This document shows positions 54,065-63,755 of a DNA stretch of 64,000 bases, one piece after another. Source of the DNA: Gammaproteobacteria bacterium (GTDB lineage: Bacteria; Pseudomonadota; Gammaproteobacteria; Competibacterales; Competibacteraceae); the NCBI GenBank assembly GCA_020846135.1, contig JADLEK010000034.1:29508-93507 (forward strand), given 5' to 3'. The notes under the pieces are model-generated. The model worked only from the letters and a program-made list of their open reading frames with translations, searched no databases and was not told where the DNA came from. Both the position numbers and the translations under genes were made by a program. Each line of letters starts with the position of its first letter. Position 1 is the stretch's first letter.

Positions 54065-54802
54065 CTAGCGGAATTTGGCGAAGTAGCCTTCGTCATATTG
54101 GGAGAAGTCCACCATCGTGCCCAGGATTTGCAGGTACGCCACCAGCGCGTCCATTTCAGTGATCCGGGACGGATCGCCGTCAAATTCGCCCTCGCGGGCT
54201 TGCTTGAGCAGAGTGTCCTGGGCTTGGGTGATGTCCAGCAGATCAGCGGTCGCTTTGCCGAAGGTCTTGACGTTACGGTCATATTCGGCCTGAGTGACCG
54301 AGTACGGAACGCCCGTCCAGCGCAACGCCCGCATCCGGTCAGCCACATCCGAATAATCCAGAGCAGTGGTCAACAGCCACGGGTAATTGGGCATGATCGA
54401 CTGCGGCACCACCGAACGCGGCGCGTTCAGATGCTGCACCTGCCATTGATTGGAGTACTTGCCGCCCACCCGCGCCAGATCCGGCCCGGTGCGCTTGGAA
54501 CCCCACTGGAATGGATGATCATATTGCGACTCTGCCGCCAGCGAATAATGGCCGTAACGCAACCATTCATCGCGGAACGGACGAATCTGCTGGGAATGGC
54601 ACAGGTAGCAGCCTTCACGGATGTAGATGTCGCGCCCGCGCATTTCCAGCGGCGTGTAGGGCCGCACCGAGCCTTTCACATCCTCGACCGTCTCATTGAT
54701 ATAAAACAGCGGGACAATCTCAATCAGCCCGCCGATGCTGATCACGACCAGGATCAGCAGCAGCATCAGGCCGGAGTTGGTTTCGATTTGTTCATGTCTC
54801 AT
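54065..54802 (-). CDS. ccoO: cbb3-type cytochrome c oxidase subunit II (CcoO)
   Basis: 245 aa. N-terminal helix (~10-30), single c-haem site CYLCHSQQ, and [32 protein letters not shown] identify the monohaem subunit. Uses ATG 54802. The last residues DEGYFAKFR are typical. Confidence 0.94.
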   Translation of the reverse strand: MRHEQIETNSGLMLLLILVVISIGGLIEIVPLFYINETVEDVKGSVRPYTPLEMRGRDIYIREGCYLCHSQQIRPFRDEWLRYGHYSLAAESQYDHPFQWGSKRTGPDLARVGGKYSNQWQVQHLNAPRSVVPQSIMPNYPWLLTTALDYSDVADRMRALRWTGVPYSVTQAEYDRNVKTFGKATADLLDITQAQDTLLKQAREGEFDGDPSRITEMDALVAYLQILGTMVDFSQYDEGYFAKFR

Positions 54803-54823
54803 GGCGATGGCTCTCCCCAAACC

Positions 54824-56263
54824 TCAGGCTTGCGCCGGCTTGGCCGACAGTTCGGCTTCAGTAGCCGGTTGGCGGCGGGCGATAGTCATCGCCATGTTGT
54901 AGACCATGATCAGCACCCCCGTGACGAAGAAGGCTCCACCTAGCGCTCGCCACACATACGGGGTGTGCATGAACTCGACAGTTTCGATGAAGGTGTAGGC
55001 CAGATTGCCGTAATCATCGAAGCTGCGCAGCATCAGGCCCTGACCAATTCCGGCCACCCACATCGAGGTGATGTACAGTACGATGCCGATGGTGGCGAGC
55101 CAGAAGTGAACGTAAATCAGGCTCTGGCTGTACATCCTGGCGTTCCACAGCCGGGGAATCAGATGATAGAACGAGCCGAAGCTGACCATCGCCACCCAGC
55201 CCAGCGCCCCGGAATGGACATGGCCGACCGTCCAGTCGGTGTAATGCGACAGGGCGTTGACGCTCTTGAGCGACATCAGCGGCCCTTCAAAGGTCGACAT
55301 CCCGTAGAACGACAGCGAAGTGATCAGGAACAGCATGACCGGATCAGAACGCAATTTATCCCACGCGCCGGACAGGGTCATGATCCCGTTGATCATGCCA
55401 CCCCACGAGGGCATCAGCAGAATGACCGAGAACGTGGCCGCCAGGGTCGAAACCCAGTCAGGCAGCGCGGTCCAGTGCAGATGATGTCCACCAACCCACA
55501 TGTACAGGAAGATCAGCGCCCAGAAGTGGATGATCGACAGCCGGTAAGAGTAGATCGGCCGGCCCGCCTGTTTGGGCACGAAGTAATACATCATGCCGAG
55601 GAAAGCGGCGGTCAGGAAGAAGCCGACTGCATTGTGGCCGTACCACCACTGGGTCATCGCATCCTGCACCCCGGCGAACAGGCTGTAGGACTTGGTCAGG
55701 CTGACCGGCACCGCCAGATTATTGAAGATGTGCAGCAGCGCCACAGCGACGATGAAGGCCAGATAAAACCAGTTGGCGACATAGATGTGCGGCTGGTTGC
55801 GCCGACGTAGAGTCTCGACGTAGACCACGAAGTAGGAGACCCACACCAGGGTAATGGCGATGTCCAGCGGCCATTCAAATTCGGCGTATTCACGACCCTG
55901 GGTGATGCCGAAGACATAGCTCAATACGCCCAGCGCGACGCCGCCAGTCCAACCCCAGAAGGTGAACTCGGCCAGCCACGGGAAGGCCAGCCGCGCCTGA
56001 CTGGTGCGTTGCACGACGTAGTAGGAAGTCGCGAACAGGGCACTACCGCCAAATCCGAAGATCACCATCGTGGTGTGGGTCGGGCGCAGCCGTCCGAAGG
56101 TCAGTTGCGGAATATCGAAATTAAGGAAAGGCCAAGCCAGTTCGCTGGCGATATAGACGCCAACGGACATACCGAGCACCGCCCAGACCATCGCCATGAT
56201 CGTAAATCGACGGACGATGCTGTAGTTGTATTGCTCGGCTGGCAACGCTGAGCTTTGGGACAT
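54824..56263 (-). CDS. ccoN: cbb3-type cytochrome c oxidase catalytic subunit I (CcoN)
   Basis: 479 aa, about 12 membrane helices. Haem/copper His ligands are in [46 protein letters not shown] and [16 protein letters not shown] 56263 with AAGGAG upstream. First gene of ccoNOQP-ccoGH. High-affinity terminal oxidase for low oxygen. The upstream region holds no perfect FNR box that I can see. Confidence 0.96.
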   Translation of the reverse strand: MSQSSALPAEQYNYSIVRRFTIMAMVWAVLGMSVGVYIASELAWPFLNFDIPQLTFGRLRPTHTTMVIFGFGGSALFATSYYVVQRTSQARLAFPWLAEFTFWGWTGGVALGVLSYVFGITQGREYAEFEWPLDIAITLVWVSYFVVYVETLRRRNQPHIYVANWFYLAFIVAVALLHIFNNLAVPVSLTKSYSLFAGVQDAMTQWWYGHNAVGFFLTAAFLGMMYYFVPKQAGRPIYSYRLSIIHFWALIFLYMWVGGHHLHWTALPDWVSTLAATFSVILLMPSWGGMINGIMTLSGAWDKLRSDPVMLFLITSLSFYGMSTFEGPLMSLKSVNALSHYTDWTVGHVHSGALGWVAMVSFGSFYHLIPRLWNARMYSQSLIYVHFWLATIGIVLYITSMWVAGIGQGLMLRSFDDYGNLAYTFIETVEFMHTPYVWRALGGAFFVTGVLIMVYNMAMTIARRQPATEAELSAKPAQA

Positions 56264-56485
56264 AACCAAGTCTCCTTAGCAAGCCATTAAGTGAGGGGGT
56301 TTGTGGTGGTTTCCGACACGTTAAATGGGGACTGAAAAACAGGTCGGGGCAGGTTCGAATGACGGCGCATTCTACTAGGCTTTTTGAGGTTTATTCAATC
56401 CGCATCGGCTTATGCCCGCCGCAATCGGGGAGCTTTGGCGAAGGCTTTGCAACATTGGCTTTGCGCTATTCAAGCAGGAACCTGG

Positions 56486-57379
56486 CTACGGCGAGCGGCG
56501 GCGCAGTTGCGATAACGGAAAGAACGCCGAGCCTTCAGGCTGGATGCGGGAAGCGTTGGGCAACGGTCCCCAGGCATGGCCATAAACCACTTCGCAACTG
56601 GCCGGGAGTAAGCCGTCAGCCCGGCGCAATTGTTCATACGCGGTCCGCAGGGTTTGTAACCGGCCCTTGCCGGTTAGACCGGGCGCGCGACCAGTGCTGA
56701 CATTACCCGCGCCCAGCCGTTTCAGATCGCGCATCAGCCCGGCGACCTCCTGATAGGTCAGGGTCAGCCGCTCCACATCCATCACCGGCTCGGCCAGCCC
56801 TACCCGCAGCAGCGCATCGCCAATATCGTGCAGGTCGAAGAAGGCATTGACGTGGTTGTAACGGTCGGCGGCGGCCCAGCTGCGCCGAAGTTCGATCAGG
56901 CTATCCGGCCCCAGAGTACTGAACAGCAACGCTCCGCCCGGTTTGAGCGCTCGGCGAAATTCGGCGAAGACCCGATCCAGATCGGGATACCAGGGCAGGG
57001 TCAGGTTGGAGAAAATCAGGTCGCAACTGGCCGCTGCGATGGGTAACGCGCCAGCCTTGGCAACCACGCCATGCAGGGAGCGAAACCATGAGGAGCGCTT
57101 GTGGGCTTTTTTCACGAGTTCCGGCGCCAGTTCCAGCCCGATCACGCGCGCCTTGCGGTACTTCTTCATCAACGCTGCGGTGATCTGGCCGGTCCCACAG
57201 CCTACATCGAGAATCACCTGCGGGGTGAGCTTGAGGCAATCCAGCCGCTCCAGCAGCCGTTCGCCGACCTCACGATGCAGAAACGCGGCCTCATCGTAAT
57301 GGGGCGCTGCCCGTTGCAACGCCCGCCGCCGCTGGATTAAATCCAGATTAAATGGCTGATTTTCGCTATCGTCATGCAT
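56486..57379 (-). CDS. bioC: Malonyl-ACP O-methyltransferase
   Basis: 297 aa SAM methyltransferase. RRRALQRAAPHYDEAAFLHR, ILDVGCGTGQITAAL (SAM-binding), SNLTLPWYPDLD and GGALLFSTLGPDSLIELRRSW are BioC blocks. Methylates malonyl-ACP to begin pimelate synthesis for biotin. Starts at ATG 57379, overlapping the bioH end by 8 bp. The genomic order is bioH then bioC. Confidence 0.92.
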   Translation of the reverse strand: MHDDSENQPFNLDLIQRRRALQRAAPHYDEAAFLHREVGERLLERLDCLKLTPQVILDVGCGTGQITAALMKKYRKARVIGLELAPELVKKAHKRSSWFRSLHGVVAKAGALPIAAASCDLIFSNLTLPWYPDLDRVFAEFRRALKPGGALLFSTLGPDSLIELRRSWAAADRYNHVNAFFDLHDIGDALLRVGLAEPVMDVERLTLTYQEVAGLMRDLKRLGAGNVSTGRAPGLTGKGRLQTLRTAYEQLRRADGLLPASCEVVYGHAWGPLPNASRIQPEGSAFFPLSQLRRRSP

Positions 57380-58178
57380 CAAGAAACGCCCGCAGTTCAG
57401 CCATGAAATCCGGCAAGTGGGAGAAGAACGGCGCATGACCGGCCCGCTCGAAAATCCGCAACCGGGCGTTGGGTAGCCACTTCAGCATGGCTTCGCCCGC
57501 CGCTGCCGGAGTCAGTTGATCGCGCTGGCCCATCAGCAGCAGGGTTGGGTGCTGTATCCGGGGCAGTTCGGCCCGCAGATCAGCATCTTCCAGCATCGTC
57601 AACCCGTCGCCCAGCGCTACCGCATCCGGTTCGCCATGCTGGAACAGCAGCGCCTTCAGTTGGCGATACTGCTCATTGGCGTGATCGCTGCCGTGGACTT
57701 CCAGGGCGATGAAGCGTTTGAGAACGGCGCGGTGGTTTTCACGCAACTCCTCGGCGAATCGACGCAGCACCGGCAGAGCGACCGCGTGCGGCCAGTCCGG
57801 GCGCTGGATGAAACAGGGGGTGCTATTGACCAGCGCTAGCCGGCTGACCCGCTCCGGCATTGAGATAGCGACTTGCTGCGCGACTAGCCCGCCCAACGAC
57901 CAGCCGATCCAGATGGCCGGTGCAGGAATCACCGCCGCGACAGCCTCAGCCAGTTCCGGGAGGTTCTGGACAGAGTCGAACTCCCGGCTGTAACCATGGC
58001 CAGGCAGGTCGATAGCCGTCACCCGGTAATCGTCAACCAGGGCTTCGACCACGTCCTCCCAAACCCCGGAGTGCATCCCCCAGCCATGGATCAGCGCCAC
58101 ATCCGGCCCGCACCCGATCGTGCGGGAATAAAGCGGTGAGGATAATGAGTCCCGGGTATCAGGTTGCGTACTGGACAT
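57372..58178 (-). CDS. bioH: Pimeloyl-ACP methyl ester carboxylesterase
   Basis: 268 aa alpha/beta hydrolase. LIHGWGMHSGVWED, nucleophile Ser in IGWSLGG, Asp in LLMGQRDQLTP and His in ERAGHAPFFSHL are the catalytic triad. Cleaves the methyl ester that closes pimelate synthesis, the partner of BioC. ATG 58178 fits; the longer start from 58289 lacks family similarity. A moderate N-terminal tail (~25 aa) precedes the fold. Confidence 0.9.
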   Translation of the reverse strand: MSSTQPDTRDSLSSPLYSRTIGCGPDVALIHGWGMHSGVWEDVVEALVDDYRVTAIDLPGHGYSREFDSVQNLPELAEAVAAVIPAPAIWIGWSLGGLVAQQVAISMPERVSRLALVNSTPCFIQRPDWPHAVALPVLRRFAEELRENHRAVLKRFIALEVHGSDHANEQYRQLKALLFQHGEPDAVALGDGLTMLEDADLRAELPRIQHPTLLLMGQRDQLTPAAAGEAMLKWLPNARLRIFERAGHAPFFSHLPDFMAELRAFLDA

Positions 58179-58218
58179 GGGCTGGTCGCCATCATTGATT
58201 TGGGGTTGAGCGGTGGGT

Positions 58219-58824
58219 TCAGTCGCCAAAGAACTGCTGAATGCGCGCCCGCTCAATGTCGGCGCGCAGGGCGGGATCAGCCGATTCACAGTAATGGCTG
58301 AACAACTCCGCCCAAGGCAATTGTTCGGTCTGGGTCTGGAGCCGGGCGATCAGCGCATCCAACTGACCGACAACGCGGGCCGGAACTCCGGCGGCGACGG
58401 TTCCCGACAGCACATCGCGGTTGACCACCGACCCGGCGGCGACAATCGCATTGGGGCCGATGGTCACACCCGGCAGAATAATCGAGCCGTGGCCGACGAA
58501 GACATTGTCGCGGATGTCAATCTTGCCGACCCGATCCAGTTTCAGCCCCAACGCCTGATTCAGCATGATCACCGAGGCGTCATGGGCAATCAGGGTGCAG
58601 CCGGTCAGCCAGACGTTGCTGCCCAACCGGGTGTAGGCGGGATCGGTGAAGGTCACATTGGTCTGGATCGAACAGCGCTCGCCCATCGCATGAAGCAGGT
58701 TGCGCCGCTGGAGGTAAATCGCCCATTCGTCGCCATCAGGCCGATTAATGCGCCGATAGAGACTCACCGCGGCATTGTGTTCTACCGCCAGATAGCGCAA
58801 CAGCCGTTTTAGCCAGGTCTGCAT
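58219..58824 (-). CDS. Left-handed beta-helix acyltransferase
   Basis: 201 aa hexapeptide-repeat protein. Repeats such as IDIRDNVFVGHGSIILPGVTI and GPNAIVAAGSVVNRDV are the beta-helix, with the capping helix at the C-terminus. It acetylates sugars or other polysaccharide components in related gene clusters. Overlaps the flippase gene by 16 bp, so the two probably act in the same surface polysaccharide pathway. Confidence 0.88.
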   Translation of the reverse strand: MQTWLKRLLRYLAVEHNAAVSLYRRINRPDGDEWAIYLQRRNLLHAMGERCSIQTNVTFTDPAYTRLGSNVWLTGCTLIAHDASVIMLNQALGLKLDRVGKIDIRDNVFVGHGSIILPGVTIGPNAIVAAGSVVNRDVLSGTVAAGVPARVVGQLDALIARLQTQTEQLPWAELFSHYCESADPALRADIERARIQQFFGD

Positions 58825-60428
58825 GAATTCGTTTTCCCGGTCAGTTTGCCCAGCCAGCCGCCCAGCGTATAGCGGAGCTGGCGATGCAGATATTCCCGTT
58901 CACCCCAATCAAGCGCCCAGTACAGGAACGCCCCGGTCAGTGCGCTGTACAGCAGACCGCTGATGAACAGCAATCCCAGCAGCGGCCAGCGCCCGGTCCC
59001 GACGGTGGTGAACCACGGCGCAGTCAGTCCGGCCAGCGCCAGTCCGAAGCCGTAGGGTGCGAGACCGGGCAGCAGCACCCGGCGAAGGTAAGTCACCGGC
59101 GCGATGTGCAAAAAGCGGTTGGTATAGAGCATGTAGCCAATGCCGCTAATAATCATCGCCGCTGCCACCCCGAAAGTAATCGCCGGGATCGTGGTTCCCA
59201 GCAGCAGGAACGCTCCGCCCACCAGGAGAATGACCAGCGCTAGTTCGCTGAGCGGATAAATCAGTTCACGGGCCGGGTGACCGACGCCGCGATGAAACGC
59301 CATGCATGGACCGGTAGCCACCTGAAGCTGAAAGGGCAGAGTGAACCAGGCCATGATGAACGCAGTGATCTGTAAATCTTCGGCGGGGCCGAGCCACAGG
59401 GTTATCAGCGGCGCGGCGAATCCGGCCAGAAAGCCCATGATCAGGCCGGTAATCATGTTCAGATAGCGCGCGCCTTTCAGATACAGCTTGCCGAGTTCTT
59501 CGGTTTGGCCTAGCGCATGCAAATGGGCCGCCGCCGGTAACAGGACTGCATTCAGCGCCGAGGTGAGCTGGCTGGACATGACCGGCAGCTTTTCGCCGAG
59601 ATCGAACAGACCGGTGGCGCGAACCCCGATGAACAGCCCGGCGATCACCTTCTCAATCGAGTAGGTGAACATGCTGATTAGCCCCGTCAACTGGACGATG
59701 CCGCCGAACCGGTAGAACAGGGGCAACAGGCTCCGGTCGAAAAGGAGTGGACTGATCCGCAGCCCCGGCAGCGCCCGGAAACAGGCGCGGGCGCTGATCA
59801 CCGTGGTCAGCAGATAGCGCAACACGAACGCCCACAGCAGCGCATACATGCCCAGCCCCGCCGCTAGCAGCCCGATAATCAGCACGGCCTCCAGCAGAAA
59901 CCCGGCGATCCAGGCGACGGTTTGCCGCGCCAGTAATTGCATCCCGTTCAGCGCCTGGGCGAACACGCTTAGACTCATATCTAGAACGATGACTGTGGTG
60001 GTGCCGAACAGCAGCACCCCGGCGGTTTCGCGCAGATGTGGGGCGATCCTGAGCAGATCGAGCAGGGCCGGCATGAACGCGCCGAGCAGCGCCAACGCCA
60101 CTGCGCCGCCGGTCAGGGTGACGACTAGTCCGGTGCTGAGCAGCCGGTTAATCGCATCGAGGTCGTGGCGGGCGTGGTATTCAGCGATATAGCGGATATA
60201 GACGTTGGCGATGCCGAACGCGCCCATCCCGACATAACTGACCACGATGAAACAAATGGCCCAGATACCGTATTCCTCCAGCGAGACATAGCTGAGGATG
60301 ATGGGCGGCAAACCCACCCGGCTTAGCACATAAAGCAGATTGGCCGCCAGTTGCGCCAAGGTGTTCTGCGAGAGGCGATTTTTGAAGCGCTGATTGGCGT
60401 CGTCGCTGGAAGGGCTGGAATCAGTCAT
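58809..60428 (-). CDS. Polysaccharide flippase (Wzx/MviN-like MOP superfamily)
   Basis: 539 aa with ~14 hydrophobic segments. NRLSQNTLAQLAANLLYVLS at the N-terminus is followed by helix pairs typical of the MOP exporter fold (Wzx). Would flip a lipid-linked glycan across the inner membrane. ATG 60428 chosen; the further upstream extension overlaps phoH and is not family-like. Paired with the acyltransferase. Confidence 0.86.
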   Translation of the reverse strand: MTDSSPSSDDANQRFKNRLSQNTLAQLAANLLYVLSRVGLPPIILSYVSLEEYGIWAICFIVVSYVGMGAFGIANVYIRYIAEYHARHDLDAINRLLSTGLVVTLTGGAVALALLGAFMPALLDLLRIAPHLRETAGVLLFGTTTVIVLDMSLSVFAQALNGMQLLARQTVAWIAGFLLEAVLIIGLLAAGLGMYALLWAFVLRYLLTTVISARACFRALPGLRISPLLFDRSLLPLFYRFGGIVQLTGLISMFTYSIEKVIAGLFIGVRATGLFDLGEKLPVMSSQLTSALNAVLLPAAAHLHALGQTEELGKLYLKGARYLNMITGLIMGFLAGFAAPLITLWLGPAEDLQITAFIMAWFTLPFQLQVATGPCMAFHRGVGHPARELIYPLSELALVILLVGGAFLLLGTTIPAITFGVAAAMIISGIGYMLYTNRFLHIAPVTYLRRVLLPGLAPYGFGLALAGLTAPWFTTVGTGRWPLLGLLFISGLLYSALTGAFLYWALDWGEREYLHRQLRYTLGGWLGKLTGKTNSCRPG

Positions 60429-60510
60429 GAGTTGGTCGGCGAGTCTCGGAACAAGGGTTAAGCAGTGCAGTCTTTGGCATCGTCGGTCAATTTTACGGCG
60501 ATCCCCACCG

Positions 60511-61938
60511 CTAAAGTCGATCAGAGGCGAATTCCGCCAGTCGCGACCGCTCGCCGCGCCGCAGGGTGACATGCCCGCCGTGCGGCCAGCCCTTGAACCG
60601 ATCCACGATATAGGTCAGTCCGGAGGTGGTTTCGGACAGATAGGGCGTGTCGATCTGGGCGATGTTGCCCAAACAGACGACCTTGGTTCCGGGACCGGCG
60701 CGGGTGATCAGGGTCTTCATCTGCTTCGAGGTCAGATTCTGCGCCTCGTCGATGATTAAATACTTGCTCTGAAACGTCCGCCCGCGCATGAAATTCAGCG
60801 AGCGAATCTTGATCTTGTTGCTAAGCAGGTCCGCAGTCGCCGCCCTCCCCCACTCGCCGCCTTCCTGCGGGGCCAGCAACACTTCCAGATTGTCCATGAG
60901 CGCCCCCATCCACGGCGTCATCTTCTCCTCCTCAGTGCCGGGCAGAAAGCCAATATCCTCACCTACCGGCACGGTGACCCGGGTCATGATGATTTCCCGG
61001 TAACGCTTGGCTTCCAGGGTTTGCGCCAGACCGGCGGCCAGCGTCAACAATGTTTTTCCGGTTCCCGCTGCGCCTAGCAGCGACACGAAATCGATCTCCG
61101 GGTCGAGCAGCAGATTCAGCGCAAAGTTCTGTTCGGGATTGCGGGCGGCGATACCCCATACCGCATGATTGGGCGTGGTGTAATCACGGAGGATTTCGAT
61201 GACCGCCTCGGCGCTGCGCCATTGCCGGACAATGAACGCCGCGCCGGCGTCGGGTTGGAACAAGCCCTGATTGGGACGCCAGTTCGCGATCGCCGGGCCG
61301 CGCACCCGATAAAAAGTGCGGCCACTGTCCTGCCAGGAATCTAGGTCCTTGCCATGATGGTCCCAGAAATCCGCCGCCAGCTCGGAGACGCCGCTGTACA
61401 GCAGCTTCACATCGTCCAGCGCCTGATCGTGGTAATAATCCTCGGCGTGAATGCCCAGAATCGCAGCCTTGATCCGCAGGTTAATGTCCTTGGAAACCAG
61501 CGTGACCTGCCGGTCAGGATAATCCTGTTGCAGGGTCAGCGCCATGCCGAGAATGTCGTTATCCGGGGCGTTGCCGGGCAACGGCACGGTCGGGCTGAGC
61601 CGGGTGGGCCGCGTCTGAAAGAACAACCGGCCATAGCGAGGCTCGCTATCCGGGCCGGGCAACTCGGGCAACGGCAACCCCCGGTCAATCTCTTCCTTGC
61701 CCGCGCCGGCCACTAAATCATCGAGGAAGCGGCTGGCCTGCCGGACGTTGCGGGCGACTTCGGAAACCCCTTTCTTGGCGTGATCCAGTTCTTCCAGAAC
61801 CATCATCGGCAGATGCAGGTCATGCTCCTGGAAGCGGAACAGCGCCGTCGGGTCGTGCATCAGCACATTGGTGTCGAGGACAAACAGCCGGCGATGACCG
61901 GCTGCAGGCAAGGATGGAGAGGGGTGAGGATGAGTCAT
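60511..61938 (-). CDS. PIN-PhoH fusion protein (PhoH-like ATPase)
   Basis: 475 aa. N-terminal PIN domain (RLFVLDTNVLMHDPTALFRF, DNDILGMALTLQQDY) joined to a PhoH ATPase/helicase-like domain with Walker A GAAGTGKTLLT and YLIIDEAQNLT (Walker B). Such proteins unwind and cleave RNA in Mycobacterium. The family role in gammaproteobacteria is unsettled. No neighbour explains it. Confidence 0.91.
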   Translation of the reverse strand: MTHPHPSPSLPAAGHRRLFVLDTNVLMHDPTALFRFQEHDLHLPMMVLEELDHAKKGVSEVARNVRQASRFLDDLVAGAGKEEIDRGLPLPELPGPDSEPRYGRLFFQTRPTRLSPTVPLPGNAPDNDILGMALTLQQDYPDRQVTLVSKDINLRIKAAILGIHAEDYYHDQALDDVKLLYSGVSELAADFWDHHGKDLDSWQDSGRTFYRVRGPAIANWRPNQGLFQPDAGAAFIVRQWRSAEAVIEILRDYTTPNHAVWGIAARNPEQNFALNLLLDPEIDFVSLLGAAGTGKTLLTLAAGLAQTLEAKRYREIIMTRVTVPVGEDIGFLPGTEEEKMTPWMGALMDNLEVLLAPQEGGEWGRAATADLLSNKIKIRSLNFMRGRTFQSKYLIIDEAQNLTSKQMKTLITRAGPGTKVVCLGNIAQIDTPYLSETTSGLTYIVDRFKGWPHGGHVTLRRGERSRLAEFASDRL

Positions 61939-62012
61939 GAGTAGAGTCAGATTGACCGTCAGTGGATGGACTGATTCGCAAGATGTAGTGTGCCCTACTT
62001 CCGCGTTAAAAT

Positions 62013-62534
62013 TCAGCTATCCGTAGTGTCAGTTTCACGAGTCATCTTGTTTTCGTTGAGTAACGCTAACAAAGCGGTCGCTTTAAGATGATCGTTGGAA
62101 TCTATTTCGATGACTTTTTCCAGTAAAGGAATTCCTTTTTCTGATTCGCCAAGTCGGGCGTACAGATAGGCTTCGCCTTTCAAGCACAGCAAATAGAGGC
62201 GTACCATGACCATGCTCTTTTCATGGCCTGAACCAAGGTGCGCTTCGCTCAGGGTGTGCCAATCGTGAGGCAATTCGAGCGGTTGCCGAATGACTTCCCG
62301 CGCCTGTTGGCTAATGGCGATGGCGTCAGCAAAGCGCTGTTGATAAACGTAATAGCGAAAGAGGGCGACAAGCACCATAAGATGATCCGGTGCCAGGCAG
62401 TAAGCGCGCTGTAGATCGGCTTCGGCCTGTCCATCACCATAGTTTTCTGCGGCCCGTTGAAGTAACTGAACGATTTCTTCAGCAGGTGGATGGTCAAAGA
62501 ACAGCGGTTCGGCATCGAAAGACAATAAATCCAT
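62013..62534 (-). CDS. TPR-like protein of unknown function
   Basis: 173 aa, helical; repeats such as ADLQRAYCLAPDHLMVLVAL, FADAIAISQQAR and GIPLLEKVIEIDSNDHLKAT look like tetratricopeptide repeats. Mean base composition is lower in GC than the flanking genes. Divergent from the GNAT gene, with 38 bp between start codons. I do not recognise a specific partner. Confidence 0.75.
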   Translation of the reverse strand: MDLLSFDAEPLFFDHPPAEEIVQLLQRAAENYGDGQAEADLQRAYCLAPDHLMVLVALFRYYVYQQRFADAIAISQQAREVIRQPLELPHDWHTLSEAHLGSGHEKSMVMVRLYLLCLKGEAYLYARLGESEKGIPLLEKVIEIDSNDHLKATALLALLNENKMTRETDTTDS

Positions 62535-62572
62535 CAGGAAAGTCCTCAGTCAACGGTGAAAGGGAGGAAACC

Positions 62573-63091
62573 ATGCGAATTATTCAGGCACAAACCGCCG
62601 CCGAACTGGACGCGGTGCGCGAGTTGTTTGACGAGTATCAGGGTGGCTTGGGCGTCGATCTCTGTTTTCAGGGTTTTGCGGAAGAACTCGCGAACTTGCC
62701 TGGACGGTATGCGCCGCCGGGCGGGCGGTTGCTGCTGGCTTTGGACGGCACTCATGCGGCGGGTTGTGTAGCGTTGCGGGCGCTGGAAGAGGGCATCTGC
62801 GAGATGAAGCGGCTGTTTGTTCGTCCGGCGTATCGTGGGCAAGGTCTTGGCTGCCGACTGGCGATGCAGATCGTCAATGAAGCGCCGGCCTTGGGCTATA
62901 GCCTCATGCGCCTCGATACGCTGGATATTTTGGAAAGCGCCATGCGAATGTATGCGGCGATGGGTTTTCAGCGCAGAGCGCCGTACTACGCCAATCCGCT
63001 GCCGGGCATCGTGTATTGGGAGCGGGCGCTGCAAACCCGCTGCTATGATCCACCATTCACCACACCATACTCAGCCGGCATCCGCGCATAG
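62573..63091 (+). CDS. GNAT-family N-acetyltransferase
   Basis: 172 aa. CEMKRLFVRPAYRGQGLGCRL is the acetyl-CoA-binding motif A with the R/Q-x-x-G-x-G/A signature; MRLDTLDILESAMRMYAAMGF is motif B. The substrate is unknown. ATG 62573 has a GGGAGG site. The 3' end overlaps the convergent DUF190 gene by 49 bp. Confidence 0.9.
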   Translation: MRIIQAQTAAELDAVRELFDEYQGGLGVDLCFQGFAEELANLPGRYAPPGGRLLLALDGTHAAGCVALRALEEGICEMKRLFVRPAYRGQGLGCRLAMQIVNEAPALGYSLMRLDTLDILESAMRMYAAMGFQRRAPYYANPLPGIVYWERALQTRCYDPPFTTPYSAGIRA

Positions 63092-63366
63092 AATATCTGA
63101 ATCTGCTCCCGCTGAATTAACTCTAGCAGTTGTTCAGCCTCTTGATCGCTGACCATAAACACAACTTCCACCGGCAGATTGCCGGCCAGTTCAAAGAAGT
63201 GATCCTCATGCAGCGCGCCATGTCGCCCAAACCCGGCAATGGCGCGAAACGCCGATCCGCCGTGAATCCCCATACTTTTGGCGCGCTCCAGCAGCCATTC
63301 ATAAAGCAGGATGCCGTGGTGCTTACGGTGTTCATGGGCATAGAATTTCAAATAGGTTCCTTTCAT
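63043..63366 (-). CDS. DUF190 family protein
   Basis: 107 aa. YLKFYAHEHRKHHGILLYEW and SMGIHGGSAFRAIAGFGRHG are DUF190 motifs (PII-like fold). DUF190 genes are regularly next to crcB, with which it shares a 4-bp overlap here, suggesting a role in fluoride handling. The ATG at 63366 is preferred; the longer frame is an antisense artefact of crcB. Confidence 0.9.
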   Translation of the reverse strand: MKGTYLKFYAHEHRKHHGILLYEWLLERAKSMGIHGGSAFRAIAGFGRHGALHEDHFFELAGNLPVEVVFMVSDQEAEQLLELIQREQIQIFYARMPAEYGVVNGGS

Positions 63367-63755
63367 GAAACGCCTCCAGTGAGCAATTTCAAGGTCAGCA
63401 TTCCCAGCAGAGTCATGGTCACTGAGCCGACCACATGAGTCAGAATAATCGCCAGGGTCCAGAGATATTCCTCGCGCAGCAGCAAGGTCACGGTTTCCGC
63501 GGAAAACGTGGAGAACGTGGTTAAACCGCCGAGAAAGCCGGTGGTGATCGCCAGGCGCAGTTCCGATGGTAGCACTGCATAGCGCATCAGCAATTCCATC
63601 GCCATGCCCATCAGGAATCCGCCGAGCAGATTTGCCGCCAGAGTTCCTAGCGGCACCGTGGGAAACACCGGATTGAGCAACATCCCCAGTCCCCAGCGCA
63701 GCCACGCGCCAGTGGCCGCGCCAATGCCAATGGCGAGAAACGCATAAAAACCCAT
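63363..63755 (-). CDS. crcB: Fluoride ion channel/transporter CrcB (Fluc)
   Basis: 130 aa with four membrane helices. GAWLRWGLG, LAANLLGGFLMG and TTGFLGGLTTFSTFSAET are the Fluc fingerprint with the Na+/fluoride-site residues. Exports fluoride. The 245 bp upstream to the window edge hold no recognisable fluoride riboswitch consensus that I could identify. Confidence 0.94.
   Translation of the reverse strand: MGFYAFLAIGIGAATGAWLRWGLGMLLNPVFPTVPLGTLAANLLGGFLMGMAMELLMRYAVLPSELRLAITTGFLGGLTTFSTFSAETVTLLLREEYLWTLAIILTHVVGSVTMTLLGMLTLKLLTGGVS

Noticed and set aside
53783..54943. Plus-strand ORF of 386 codons
   Set aside because: Lies antisense to ccoQ, ccoO and the end of ccoN, all strongly supported.
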